From Cokeromyces recurvatus (lineage: Eukaryota; Mucoromycota; Mucoromycetes; Mucorales; Mucoraceae): a DNA stretch of 64,000 nucleotides. Both the position numbers and the translations under genes were made by a program. The notes beneath the pieces were generated by a model. It was not told the DNA's origin and ran no database searches. It saw nothing but the letters and a program-made list of their open reading frames with translations. The DNA lies in NCBI RefSeq assembly GCF_025118155.1, contig NW_026251410.1, positions 342,945-406,944 of the forward strand, read 5' to 3'. Positions 15,615 through 25,981 of this stretch are shown here, piece after piece (position 1 is the first letter of the stretch; the number at the start of each line of letters is the position of its first letter).

Positions 15615-15656
15615 GTGCAACATTATTTGAGAAAAGGTGAATGTGGAAATTCAGTG
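14563..15656 (-). mobile_element. Tc1/mariner relic with inverted duplication of its 3' end
   Basis: Leftward from about 15287 the sequence reads as a decayed DDE transposase: NTPERIQARKQWLETV, GVDSMNNCVFIEK (first catalytic Asp region), LIMDNASIH (second Asp), TYLPPYSPELKP. An extra base just after this shifts the frame so that the NPIEQLW segment with the catalytic Glu is out of register, and several stops interrupt the middle. The C-terminal segment (SSFEGFVRYSSRRFDDC) lies at 14563-14716 and is repeated almost perfectly, inverted, at 15306-15463. The C-terminal sequence matches the element at 47.8 kb (SDLQGFCRCSAAKFEDC), so both are one lineage. The right end may be 15656 (ATTCAGTG then TA). 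A long T run lies at about 15573-15613. Confidence 0.75.
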
Positions 15657-15843
15657 TAACCTAGCAAAATTATTAAAGTAATTATAAACAAAACTCAATC
15701 CCTTAATTTATTTTTTCTTTTCTTCTTTCTAAGTATAACGAGTTAAATGCTATACTTGATATTTTGATTGTAATAATATCTATAAACATTATACGTGAAA
15801 AAAGTTATAAATCTTTTTCTTTATTATTATAATAATAATTAAA

Positions 15844-18800
15844 ATGACTTCAGGTAATAATAAAGGAGAAAAAAAACAAAACAAAACAAAATAAATAAAT
15901 AAAAGTTTATAAATAAGCCAAAATAACCTTTTATATATAAATCATTCTATAGACGAACATTATATATGTCAAAGGGCTGCAAATGCTATTATTTCTGAAA
16001 TAGGACCTTTTAGAGTATCAACTGATGCTTTACAAACTATCAACCAATTTTTAGACGAATTTATAGTACTTTTATTGACTTGTTCACTTTCATTAGACTT
16101 ATCACAGATTAAAACTGCTATTTTCAATTTATTACCATCGACATTAGGAAAGAATGCTATTGTAGAAGCTGAACTAGAGGTTAAATCGTTTACAGAGATA
16201 GAGTCCATTGATTACGATCTGTATGAACGTATGCGTAAGTTGGAAGGTTCTCAGTTTCCTATAGAAAAAGCCATCCCTTTATTAAGAGAGAAATGTTTTC
16301 AGTATTGTACATTAGCAGATAAGGAAGACCAAATACATTTACAAAGGAGAATGAAACATAATAACGATTCAGTTATCGTCATTTCACCGATTGTAGCTAT
16401 ATATGTCACAACAATTATAGAACATGTAGCAGAATATCTGTTAACAGCTGTAGCAATGACAGCAGAGCATGAAGATACTGATTATATTCGAGTAAAAGAA
16501 GTGTTTTTGGCTTTGATTGATGATATTCAATTAGGGCATGTCTTCCAAAAAATGAGTTTAAAAGATAAAATGGAGGTAAGCATGCAGATGAATAAAACTA
16601 AAAAGTGGAATGCCTATATATTAAATCTTTTTTATTCTTATTCTATACATATATAGAAAAGAGCTGGAGTATTCCAAAGTTATAGATCACCCTACTTATC
16701 ATCAATTAGCAGTAGAAAAAGTTATACAACAACAGTTGATAGTAAGTTTTATATGCTATCATGTTTTCTCATATATTTAAATATACTACCTGTTACACAG
16801 ACGAAACTGAATCTTTTCTCAATATTTCTTTTGACGATCTTGATTTGGACTATCTTGAAGATAATTCACAAACAAGCACGTTATCGGCAAAAATACCCGA
16901 CATAACTAGACCCCAATCTACCATGTCACATAATACCGTTAATAGTCGAAAATCGACCTACCATCTCTTTAAAAACAATAGAAACTCATTAGCTAATAGT
17001 AATGCATCACCACGTGCGTCTGTCTATGACCCAGATTTACCTATTATGAATTTTGATGATTTAATCAAATCAGGAGAAACTGTCAAAGTCTCGCTTACAC
17101 CAAATAGATTAAAATCCATTGAAACTAAAGATGAGCTTGTGGTTCCTGAACCAAAATGGGAACGACGTTCAATCTCATCACAACGACTCTCTGAACATAT
17201 TGTGTCAAGACCTTCTTCACCGCTTGCCCGACATAATACAAATTCAAGTCATAATGTCAAAAGTAAACAAAGAGCTTCAAAAACATCTTCTATTTCTTCT
17301 TCTATAGCTTCAATATCCAACATAACTACTACAACGACCACTACTACAGCTTCTTCATTAAGTAATGGTTCTTTAGATGATTACCATCAACAGTTATCAA
17401 TTGAAGTTGCAAAAATTAATATTCGAAACAATGAAACACCTACTTCTCCCCTTAGTAAAAAAAGCTTTATTGTTACAGATTCTAATCGATTTGAAAACCC
17501 TCGTGAGGCACCGAAGCCACCGATAACGCCACTTACAGCATTATCACCAAAAAGCAAGACAATGAATACCATTATAGATACGACGCCAAAAAGCATTTAT
17601 AAGCCGCTACCTTCTAGTTTGTCCAGTCCAACAACTACAGACATTAAACAAAGTAAGGCTTTATCAAAGAATTCGAAATCAACAAATAGCTTGTCTCTTG
17701 TAGAGGAACCTACCTCTTCTAATAAAAAGGCCTCTACAATCAGTATAAAATCGCCCAAAATATCCCCCTTTAAACATTCAAGGACATCATCTCCAGAACT
17801 GAACGTCCCACAAACATCAAAGTCAAATAATTCGACTAATACTTTTAATACCAATGGAATGATTATTAGAAGAAGTAGTATGAGTAGTAAAAAAAGCAGA
17901 GAAAGTTTACGCAAATCAAAAGAAGAAGAAATAAAGCGAGAGCCATCTAATGAACCACCTCTACCGTCAACAACAAAGATTGCTAAAAAGCATTATAACG
18001 AAGAAATGATTAAAACTTTAACAGATGAGCCACAAGAATATATAACAGAGTTAAAGTATGTACAAAGCAAAGAAGATATTTTTACCTTCAAACCGGCAAG
18101 TACGGTTTGAAAAAAAAAAGAAAAAGAAAAAAGAAAAATTATAATAAATGATACTCTATCTAATAGCACTACTTGTTCTATTACTAGTATTAATAATGCA
18201 GTTAAAACTGATTTCAATACAAGTCTATTTGTAAGGTTAAATGATCACCATCTAGAAGATTACAATACAGATACAATTGGCATAAACAGGGTATTCAATA
18301 ATATAGACAGTGGCAATGGATTGATAACTCAAGATAAAATGAATAATAGCTTGTCTCCTGAAAGGCCTTCAAGTATAGTTGCCAAACGTGTATCCATGCT
18401 TGGGAATAATCGACGTCAGTCATTGCATGAAAGTTATGCAACAGAAAAATATAATCAAGATAACTTATTGCATCAACGAGTGAGTGCGTCTATTAAGCAA
18501 TGGGATGACAAGGTTGAGCAGCGAGAAACTACTGCTACGCCTGTCCCTCATAGACGTTCTGTATTAAGACAATTACAGCTCAGGGAGCAAGAGGAGCAGC
18601 GTACTCATGGTGTATTGGACAAAGTATTGAAATTTGAACGTCGTGCTTCTTCTTTGGATGAATTTACCCGGAGGGAACGATTTATGTATCTCCAGCAGGA
18701 TCCTTCGGTTATTGAAAAAAAGTCAAGTATCTTGACTACAGGTCAAAAACGACTCTACGTTAAACCACTCGTATATCGAGCCTTAGGGATTGATCAAACT

Positions 18801-18944
18801 ACTCAAACTGATTTCCCTGATGATACTATTATAGACAAGGATGAAGAAATTCATGGTAAGGTTGAGGGCGATGAAGAATGGTTTTTACAAGATTGGGATG
18901 ATCAAGAAGAGGTTACCATTGTGGAATGGCTTCTTGGGGAATAA
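15844..18944 (+). CDS. Large protein with histone-fold-like N-terminus and disordered middle
   Basis: Function unknown. Exons: 15844-15853, 15953-16575, 16657-16741, 16801-18055, 18134-18944; the sum gives 927 aa. The first coding exon is 10 nt (Met-Thr-Ser plus one base). Residues about 5-210 are helical and contain a stretch close to the H2A/NF-Y type histone fold (SPIVAIYVTTIIEHVAEYLL then TDYIRVKEVFLAL). Residues about 240-660 are Ser/Thr/Pro/Lys-rich and probably disordered. The C-terminus (about 700-927) has a conserved-looking segment (RRSVLRQLQLREQEEQR, FERRASSLDEF) and an acidic Trp-rich end (EEWFLQDWDDQEE). An in-frame TGA at 18108 is bypassed by an inferred intron 18056-18133 (GTATGT donor, purine-rich before the AAG acceptor), which keeps the frame. 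If that intron is wrong, the protein ends at 18110. Confidence 0.7.
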
Positions 18945-19093
18945 AATAAATAGTCACACTTATTGCTCTAGCCAATAAGACACAAATACATCATTTCTTA
19001 TTAAATCTATAATATTTTGGTTTTTTTTTATTATAATTGAGAAAAGAATAATCTCCTTTAAATAACTAATCAAAAAACAAGAAAAAGAAAAGG

Positions 19094-19825
19094 ATGAGTT
19101 CATTATTATTACCAACTGTATACCTTGGAGGATGTATTGCTGCAATGAGTGCATTTTCATATGTATATCGCAGGGCAACAAGTAATCATTATTTTTTATT
19201 TTATTTTATTTTATTTTTTTATTTTCTTAAATGTACATGTATACAAATGGCTAAACATGCTTTTTAATATTCTTCATTTACAGTGACTCGCTCGATTGAA
19301 GCATGGTTCCCAATTAACACACAAAAAGAAGAATATATTGCACTTTTAAATAGTGAATCAGCCATCCCAGAACATCATTTACGTGCAGCCCTTTTGCGTC
19401 GAGCCATGGAGGCCGTCCGTCGTCTTATCCAAGTCCAACAAGAAAAGCCTGCTCTACAACAGTTGATGAAAGCAGGTAGCATAGGTGATGATCTTTGGCA
19501 GGAGTTTAGTGCAGCTGAACAAGAAATCACAGCCGAGTTACAAGAAATTGCATTAGAGGCCAACACCTTTAAAGAAGGATGGGGACAGACAATCTTTAGT
19601 ACAGCAGCTCAAATGTTAGAACATGAAAAACAAAAGCAACTGCAAGTAGAAATGAAGGCTATGCTAGAAGAAGAAACACTACGCAAGAAGAAGGAGGAGG
19701 AAAGAGAAGCCAAGGAAGCTAAAGAGAATGAAGCTAGACGTGCCAAAGAGGCTAAAAAAGCCGAAGAAGAATTATTGAGAATGGAAGAGCAAGAAAAGAA
19801 AGCAGCAGCTGCTAAAAAGAAATAA
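19094..19825 (+). CDS. SEC66: Sec66/Sec71, subunit of the ER Sec62/Sec63 translocon
   Basis: Two exons, 19094-19181 and 19284-19825, giving 209 aa, close to the yeast protein's length. It acts in post-translational protein import into the endoplasmic reticulum. An N-terminal membrane anchor (residues about 5-25, LLLPTVYLGGCIAAMSAF) is followed by the family's conserved WFP motif (EAWFPINTQKEEYIALL), the PEHHLRAALLRRAMEAV segment and the GWGQTIFSTAAQML helix. The C-terminal 60 residues are a charged coiled coil rich in Lys and Glu ending AAAAKKK. The 102-nt intron separates anchor and cytosolic domain. It lies about 150 bp after the preceding gene, same strand. Confidence 0.9.
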
Positions 19826-20115
19826 ATCCATGCGCTTTTTTCTATATACATATATATATCAATATATAAAAATTGAATAAAATAAATAAGCTATATTATT
19901 TATGGATGAGTTATTCTTTTATATTCTCCTTAAAAAAACAGAAAAAGATAAAAGAAAAAAAAAAACTTGTTTAATGTAGTACAGTAGATTCTGTCAACTA
20001 TGAATGTCGTTGACGAAGAATCCCAAACATAATAAATCGAAAGTATATAAAGAAGTGTTATTACTTTTATTTTTCTCTTTATTTATTTTTTATTTTTTAT
20101 TTTTTTCGTAAAATT

Positions 20116-21631
20116 ATGGTGCAATCTTCGGCTCCAATATTTGTTGAACTTGGTATTGTCGGTCCTGATGTGCTAGAAATCATTTCAGAATTAATATCAC
20201 TTGTTTGTATTTCAGCATTATCAGCAGCTATTGGATCAAAGACATTTGGAGAGAGCTTAAAGACAATAAATTATGGTCGTTTTTTAGTTATTCTGCTTTA
20301 TTTAGTATCTTGGGCCTTTGCAGTTACATCTGTTGTAGTTGTGTCTACTAATAATAGTAATATAGAATTACTAAATAGAGCCCCCTAATTTTCTGATTGA
20401 TTTTTTCCCCCCTTCGTAACTAGATAATATAATTTCATGTACTCTAGGAATGCTTTCCTGCGATATATTTTATGCTGGGAGTAAAATTATAATTTATGCT
20501 TGGTTAATTGAACGTATTCATCTTGTTACTGCAGTAAAAACATCTCGTTTTAAAACATGTCAATATAAAGCTCATATAGGGCTTTTATGTCCATATATTA
20601 TTATATTCGTCCTGATGGTATATTCCAGATTATAGATAGATCATAATTGTATGTTAACATAATCTTTTAGTTAACTTATAGAAATATATATCTCGAATCT
20701 GATGGAAAATGTACTATTGGTCTTCAATTAGTTGCAAGTGTTCCTTTACTTGTAAGTTATTTTTTTTTAAAAAAAAGGAGGGGCTTGTATAGTATTCAGA
20801 TGCTAATATCTATATACATGTACATATATACATATTTGTATATTGATAAATTAATACATAGGTTTACGATTTTGTAAGTACATACAAAAATCTATTTTTT
20901 TCTTCTTCTCTAAAATGAGTATTCAATATTTGGTTGGTATTTAGATACTTAATTTGTACTTGACTTGGCTCTTTATGGCACCTTTAATGAATGTTGGCTT
21001 ATCCTCAAAGGTGAATTGGAAGAGGTCAAAGCTGTATAGAGTAGCACGTCATACTTTGGTCGCCTCTATTGTATCTCTATTAATCTCATTTGTGAATGTA
21101 TTAGTTGTTGTTATTACACATGGTCATGAAAGGGGTTTGGTTTGTCTTACAATGTGTACACTAGATGTGACGGTAAGATTTAATTGATTATTTTAACTCA
21201 TGAAGCTAAATAAATATGTATATACATATATGTGTATAACGCTATATAGATCAATGCAGTAACTGTCTATTGGGTAAATATATATATATATATATGAATA
21301 TTATATATATTTATATATGTTAATATATACAAGTTATTGCCCTTATTATAACTCTATAAAATAGGTTACAACAAATCGTCGTACAAATAAAACCAAAAAT
21401 ACAAGTGGGAGAGGCAACAAACCTTTTCGTGAATCAGAAGATCGTATCTCGGCTGAACTTACTTTTGATGCTCAAGAGCCACAAAATCATGATAATATTT
21501 CTAAATATGAGTTTGCTTCTATACATTTAGACCGTGATAGTAAACTAAACATGAATGAAGATGATAGTGGCGAAAGTGTTAGATCAATACAGATTTCGCA
21601 ACTAAGTGCAAAACCATTACACCGTTATTAA
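20116..21631 (+). CDS. Seven-helix membrane protein, GPCR-like
   Basis: Exons: 20116-20356, 20424-20617, 20671-20751, 20862-20873, 20945-21172, 21250-21273, 21365-21631; total 348 aa. Seven hydrophobic segments can be marked: near residues 15-37, 50-78, 83-108, 120-135, 155-185, 220-245 and 250-270, followed by a polar cytosolic tail of about 80 residues rich in Asp, Glu and Ser. The N-terminal end out, long polar C-tail and seven helices fit a receptor topology, but no class-specific motif is recognised and a transporter or other membrane protein cannot be excluded. Exon 4 is 12 nt (Val-Tyr-Asp-Phe) and exon 6 is 24 nt; both sit inside membrane segments. The exon-3 acceptor chosen is the one at 20670 that stays in frame (LTYRNIYLESDG). 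Confidence 0.75.
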
Positions 21632-21922
21632 TTCTAATTTTGCTTTTTCTAATAAAATATATAAGACCAGTTTTGTTATCAAGGTAAACATGTATAAAGT
21701 AGTTTATTAAGATTATAGTGGCTCTATATAAATATATGTAAATATGTATATATAAAACAAAAGACTTTATAAAATAGTATAGGGTAGCAGTATTATTTGA
21801 TAATAGCAAACAATAATATTACCGTGTTTAGTAAGATATAATATTTGACCTAGTAATTCGTGAGCAATACATAGCCCATTAGAGAGTCTCATGGTACGCT
21901 ATTAACCAATTTCAAGGAAAGT

Positions 21923-21965
<43 letters not shown>

Positions 21966-22040
21966 AACAAAACAAAAAAAAATCGCAATAGAAATTATAT
22001 TTTATCTTAAACATATAAAAAGAATAAAAGGGTAATTATA
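21632..22040. other. Convergent intergenic with AC microsatellite
   Basis: Spacer between two converging genes. It holds about 19 AC dinucleotides (about 21925-21962), AT-rich 3' regions and nothing coding. Confidence 0.6.
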
Positions 22041-24058
22041 CTACTTGTCTTCAGCATGCTTTTCTTCGGACGTAATTGGTTCTCCATCAATATTGTTTGA
22101 ATCAGCTTGATACTGTTGTTGACCATAATATTGCTGATACCATTTATAATAAGCTTCTTGTTGTTCTGGCGTAAGTTGTTGACCATTATAATATTGATTA
22201 TAGTAAGCTGTATAATCAAAGTTTGTTTGCTCATCTGAGTCATTTGTCTTGCTTTGACCGGAAGAGGGATAGGCGTCTTTTGATTGAGCAGGATCATTTC
22301 CTGATAAAGTGTTATCATATTCTGGATATTGTTGATAAGCTATATAAAATATAAGTCAACAGTATATTAAAATTATCACTAATATCATTTTCTTACAAGA
22401 ACCATCATTATAATACTGTCCATAATATTGATTATATTGCTGCTGATAATCATATCCGCTTTCATCATATTGATCATATTCTTGCTGTTGAGGCTTGTAT
22501 CCTCTTGAATTATATCTTCCTTGATTAGCCTAATTTATAATATAATTAACTACAGCCAACACAATAATGCAAAGACTCATTTTACCTCTGCTATTTTATT
22601 TTCGATAAGTTGCTTTGCAATAGAAACGCAATTAGGATCACCTTATTGTTACAATTATAAGTACAAATATAATAACTTTTTAAAACGCTTACCTACCAGA
22701 TATATTTACAGTACGTTCAGTAGAATTGGGATCTGCCTGCGTATCAATCTTTACACAAGCACCTGATTGATCCTGTATAGACCGAATAGTTTCTCCACCT
22801 GATTAAAAATAAAACAAAATAAAATAAATTTGCTATGAACTGCGTAAAAATAAATAAATATATTTACCTCTTCCAATGATAAGACCAACGATTGATACAG
22901 GAATATTTATAGAGGCGTGCTCTTCATCCGATTTTCCTATACGACTACTATAGCCATTATTGCCTTGTTGATTATTTGCATTCCAATTTCGAGTAGTAGT
23001 TGACTAAAATAAAGAAGTTAAACAAACTATATATATATATATAAAGATATATTATATGTTATTACGTTATTATTTCCATAAACAATGTCTTCAATAAGTG
23101 ATTTTGCAGCTTGAATAGCAGATTCAGATCCTATTAGAGTAATCATTCGCTCATTATGTTGATTATCTGAAGCAATTATAATATTGGCTTTGCTACGCTT
23201 CTTAAAGTCGCGAATTGTTTCGCCACCACGTCCAATGACAAGACCTACTTTATTTGCAGGAATCTGGATAGTTGTTGAAGATTCATTTTCTTGATCATTA
23301 TTACTGCTGCCTGAATATCGATCATTTTCGTTTGATTGAGCATCAGATACCATTTGGCGAATCATATCACGAGCAATAGCTATTTGATCTGATTCACCAT
23401 ATAAATAAACAACTCTTTCATTACCAACAGGATCTTGAAAAAAAAAAGGGCTTAAGTTATACATAAACATATAAATTAGTTTCCTTACCATTAGCAAATT
23501 GGACCTTAGTGACACCAGACATACGTTCAATCTTTTTTAGATTTTCCCCCCCTTTGCCAATTAGTAAACCAACCAAATGATTAGGAACACTATATTCTTC
23601 TTGTTTTTGAGAATTATACGAAGATTTTCGTTCCTCTGAACCAAGACCATATCTTCGTGATTCTTTAACATCATCTAATTAAAAGAAAAAGTTATAAAAA
23701 ATAAAAAGTGATGGGGAAGGTAAGACATACAAGACGGTCTTGAAGAACCACCATCATATGCACTTCGTTTACTGCCGTAATCATCTTGAGAGGATTTAGT
23801 TGTAACAGAGTTATCATCGCTATAGCTTCTTTTAGTACCTATAAAAAAAAAGTTAGTTTTACATCGAAATAGTAGTAAACAACATGTACCAGTTGATAAA
23901 TGAGAACTGACAGAAGAGGATCCAGCAGTTGATTGCCGTTTCAACTTTTCAGCAATAGCCCTTGCTTTTAATAAAGCATCATTAAAATCAATAGAAGAAG
24001 ACTTTTCTGAAGTTAAAGATGGCGGTGGGGGAACCGCTGAATAATTCTTTTCTGTCAT
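22041..24058 (-). CDS. Triple-KH RNA-binding protein, FUBP/KSRP-like
   Basis: Exons in coding order: 24058-23890, 23838-23731, 23674-23489, 23433-23066, 23003-22868, 22798-22697, 22641-22586, 22529-22397, 22339-22041; total 518 aa. Three KH domains each carry the GxxG loop: VGLLIGKGGENLKK (about residue 118), VGLVIGRGGETIRD (about 215) and VGLIIGRGGETIRS (about 307). Domains of this kind bind single-stranded RNA or DNA. The C-terminal 140 residues are rich in Tyr, Gln, Asn and Gly with repeated QYYG/YNQYYN units, like the Tyr-rich tails of FUBP proteins and prone to condensate formation. The N-terminus has a Pro tract (PPPPSL) and a conserved short helix (DALLKARAIAEKLKR). Its promoter, 118 bp with an (ATT/AAT)n tract and poly-A, is shared with the divergent methyltransferase gene. 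Confidence 0.88.
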
Positions 24059-24094
24059 AATTAAGTAATAAAGAATAATAATAATAATAATAGT

Positions 24095-24139
<45 letters not shown>

Positions 24140-24176
24140 AAAAAGACAAAGGTGGGTATTAAGACAGTCACCTGCT

Positions 24177-25215
24177 ATGCTTATAAAGCTGGAAAATTTG
24201 CTTCTCAATCATTGTTATTATTTTATAATGAGATTAAGAATGCAAGTCAATAAATGGTTTCAAGCTTTAATACCAGTATGCAATGGTGATAAAAGTCATG
24301 CTAAAAGACAGCTTATTTGGCTTAAAGAAAAAGTTCTGATAGAGAATAATAGAAATCAGTCATTACCTCTAAGTTCTTTATCACAAGCAGAACAAGATTT
24401 GCTTGATTCATATATTGAGCAACGCATCAAGAAGCATAAACCTTTACAATATATATTAGGTAATTTAGTTGATATTAGAGTATATACTTAGTATTCATAT
24501 TATTAGGTAGTCAGCCATTCTGTGAGTTGGATATCGTAACACGACCTCCTATATTGATCCCAAGGTAAACTAAATACTATCTGTTTACTTTTTGAAGACT
24601 TCTTATATTATTAGATTTGAGACGGAGGAATGGATTATGAAAGTATCTAATTTAATATCTGATCAGTTATCAAAAGGACAACGATTGTCACAGCCCTTGG
24701 AAATTCTAGATGTTGGTACAGGTACTGGCTGTATAGCACTTGCTCTAGCAAGGCATTTACCCAGGGACTCTGCACATGTGACTGGTATTGATATTTCTAG
24801 TGAAGCTATCGCATTAGCTAATCAAAACTATCATAATTGCAAACAGTCTTTAAATAACACAGTTAGTTTTAAAGAAATCGATGTTTTCAAATTAAACCAG
24901 CAGCCAAACATGATTGTATCAAATCCTCCGTATATTACTACAAATGAATATAAGGATCTAGAACCAGATGTCAAAGATTGGGAAGATCCAAGGGCTTTGG
25001 TAGCAGCAGAAGAGGGAACATTTGTACATAAGCGGATTATTGAACTTGCAAAAGAGTGTCGACCTGTATTTAAAGATATACCTTATCTTTTTATGGAAAT
25101 CGGAGGTAGACATCAAGTTGAGATATTGAAAACACAAATGAGTAAGAATGGATTTCAGAATATTGAAGTTTGGAAAGATTTTGCTGATAAAGATAGAGTC
25201 ATTTTAGGTTATTAA
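24177..25215 (+). CDS. MTQ1: HemK/PrmC-type glutamine methyltransferase, mitochondrial
   Basis: Exons 24177-24459, 24507-24564, 24615-25215; 313 aa. By family it methylates the Gln of the GGQ motif in organellar release factors. The N-terminal helical domain ends with KPLQYILGSQPFCELDI. The SAM-binding fold follows with LDVGTGTGCIALALA (motif I), GIDISSEA, and the catalytic NPPY motif in IVSNPPYIT; EDPRALVAAEEGTFVHKRII and the final DRVILGY are family signatures. The first ATG gives an N-terminus rich in Leu/Asn/Lys that could be a mitochondrial signal; a second in-frame ATG at 24228 (MRLRMQVNKW) is also plausible. Mtq1 (mitochondrial) is favoured over Mtq2 because of the HemK-like N-terminal domain. 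Confidence 0.88.
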
Positions 25216-25514
25216 TAACAAGCTTTTTTTTTCATTCTCTTCTAAATGCATATACAAACATATTTTAATTAAAGATGCCTATAAAGAATATATAACAGAA
25301 AGCTTCGTTTATACAATTATTCCTATTTAAAGTCGTATGACCTTTTATAAAATAAACCTTGTGTGAGTCCCAATCAAAGAAAAATCATATGGCATAAAAT
25401 GATACTAGAAAAATAAAGTTTTTTTTTATTATTATTTCTTCTACATAATCTACATTGAATCTCCTCCGCCCTCTTTTTTCTTTTCACTACTTTCCTCTTC
25501 TTTCTATCAGAATC

Positions 25515-25559
25515 ATGGCAATAAAAGGTCCTATATATTGGTATGTATTATTAAAAAAA

Positions 25560-25597
<38 letters not shown>

Positions 25598-25931
25598 ATA
25601 AATATATACACATATATGTACATATATACATGTATTTAAATAATGATATTGTTACAGGGCTGTTGTGCCATTCACAATTATTACAGTATTTACTATTTCT
25701 AAAGCTGGTAATAAACCATCCCCATCACAGCATCCTATACGATTTATACCATCAGGAGAACCTCAATTTGATTCAGCAAATATGGATAGAATTCGTGCTG
25801 ACTGGCATTTAAAAAATAATGGAATTGGATTACGAGATGTTAGGTATATATTAAATAATTTTAATAGTAATGATAACATATTTTGTTTCTAAGGGTACAT
25901 GTTATATAGTCGAAGTGGAGGAGGTGTTTAA
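25515..25931 (+). CDS. Small single-pass membrane protein, 77 aa
   Basis: Exons 25515-25540, 25658-25843, 25910-25931. The first intron contains a CTAT tetranucleotide repeat. An N-terminal hydrophobic helix (about residues 8-28, WAVVPFTIITVFTI) is followed by a polar region with SGEPQFDSANMDRI and GIGLRDV. With the acceptor at 25909 the protein ends SRSGGGV; an earlier AG at 25892-25893 would end it as RVHVI. The first is preferred because it leaves a TGATAAC-like branch site well placed. Size and layout suggest a mitochondrial inner-membrane or ER accessory protein; function unknown. Confidence 0.6.
25559..25597. repeat. CTAT tetranucleotide microsatellite
   Basis: About ten tandem CTAT units inside the first intron of the small membrane protein gene. 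Confidence 0.85.
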
Positions 25932-25981
25932 ATTGTATTGTGTCTGCATAATAATAAAACTTTCTTCCCCCACAAAATAAA

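Noticed and set aside
17597..17914. Minus-strand hydrophobic ORFs opposite the Ser/Thr-rich protein (17387-18217)
   Set aside because: Antisense shadows of Ser/Thr/Lys codons in the plus-strand gene.
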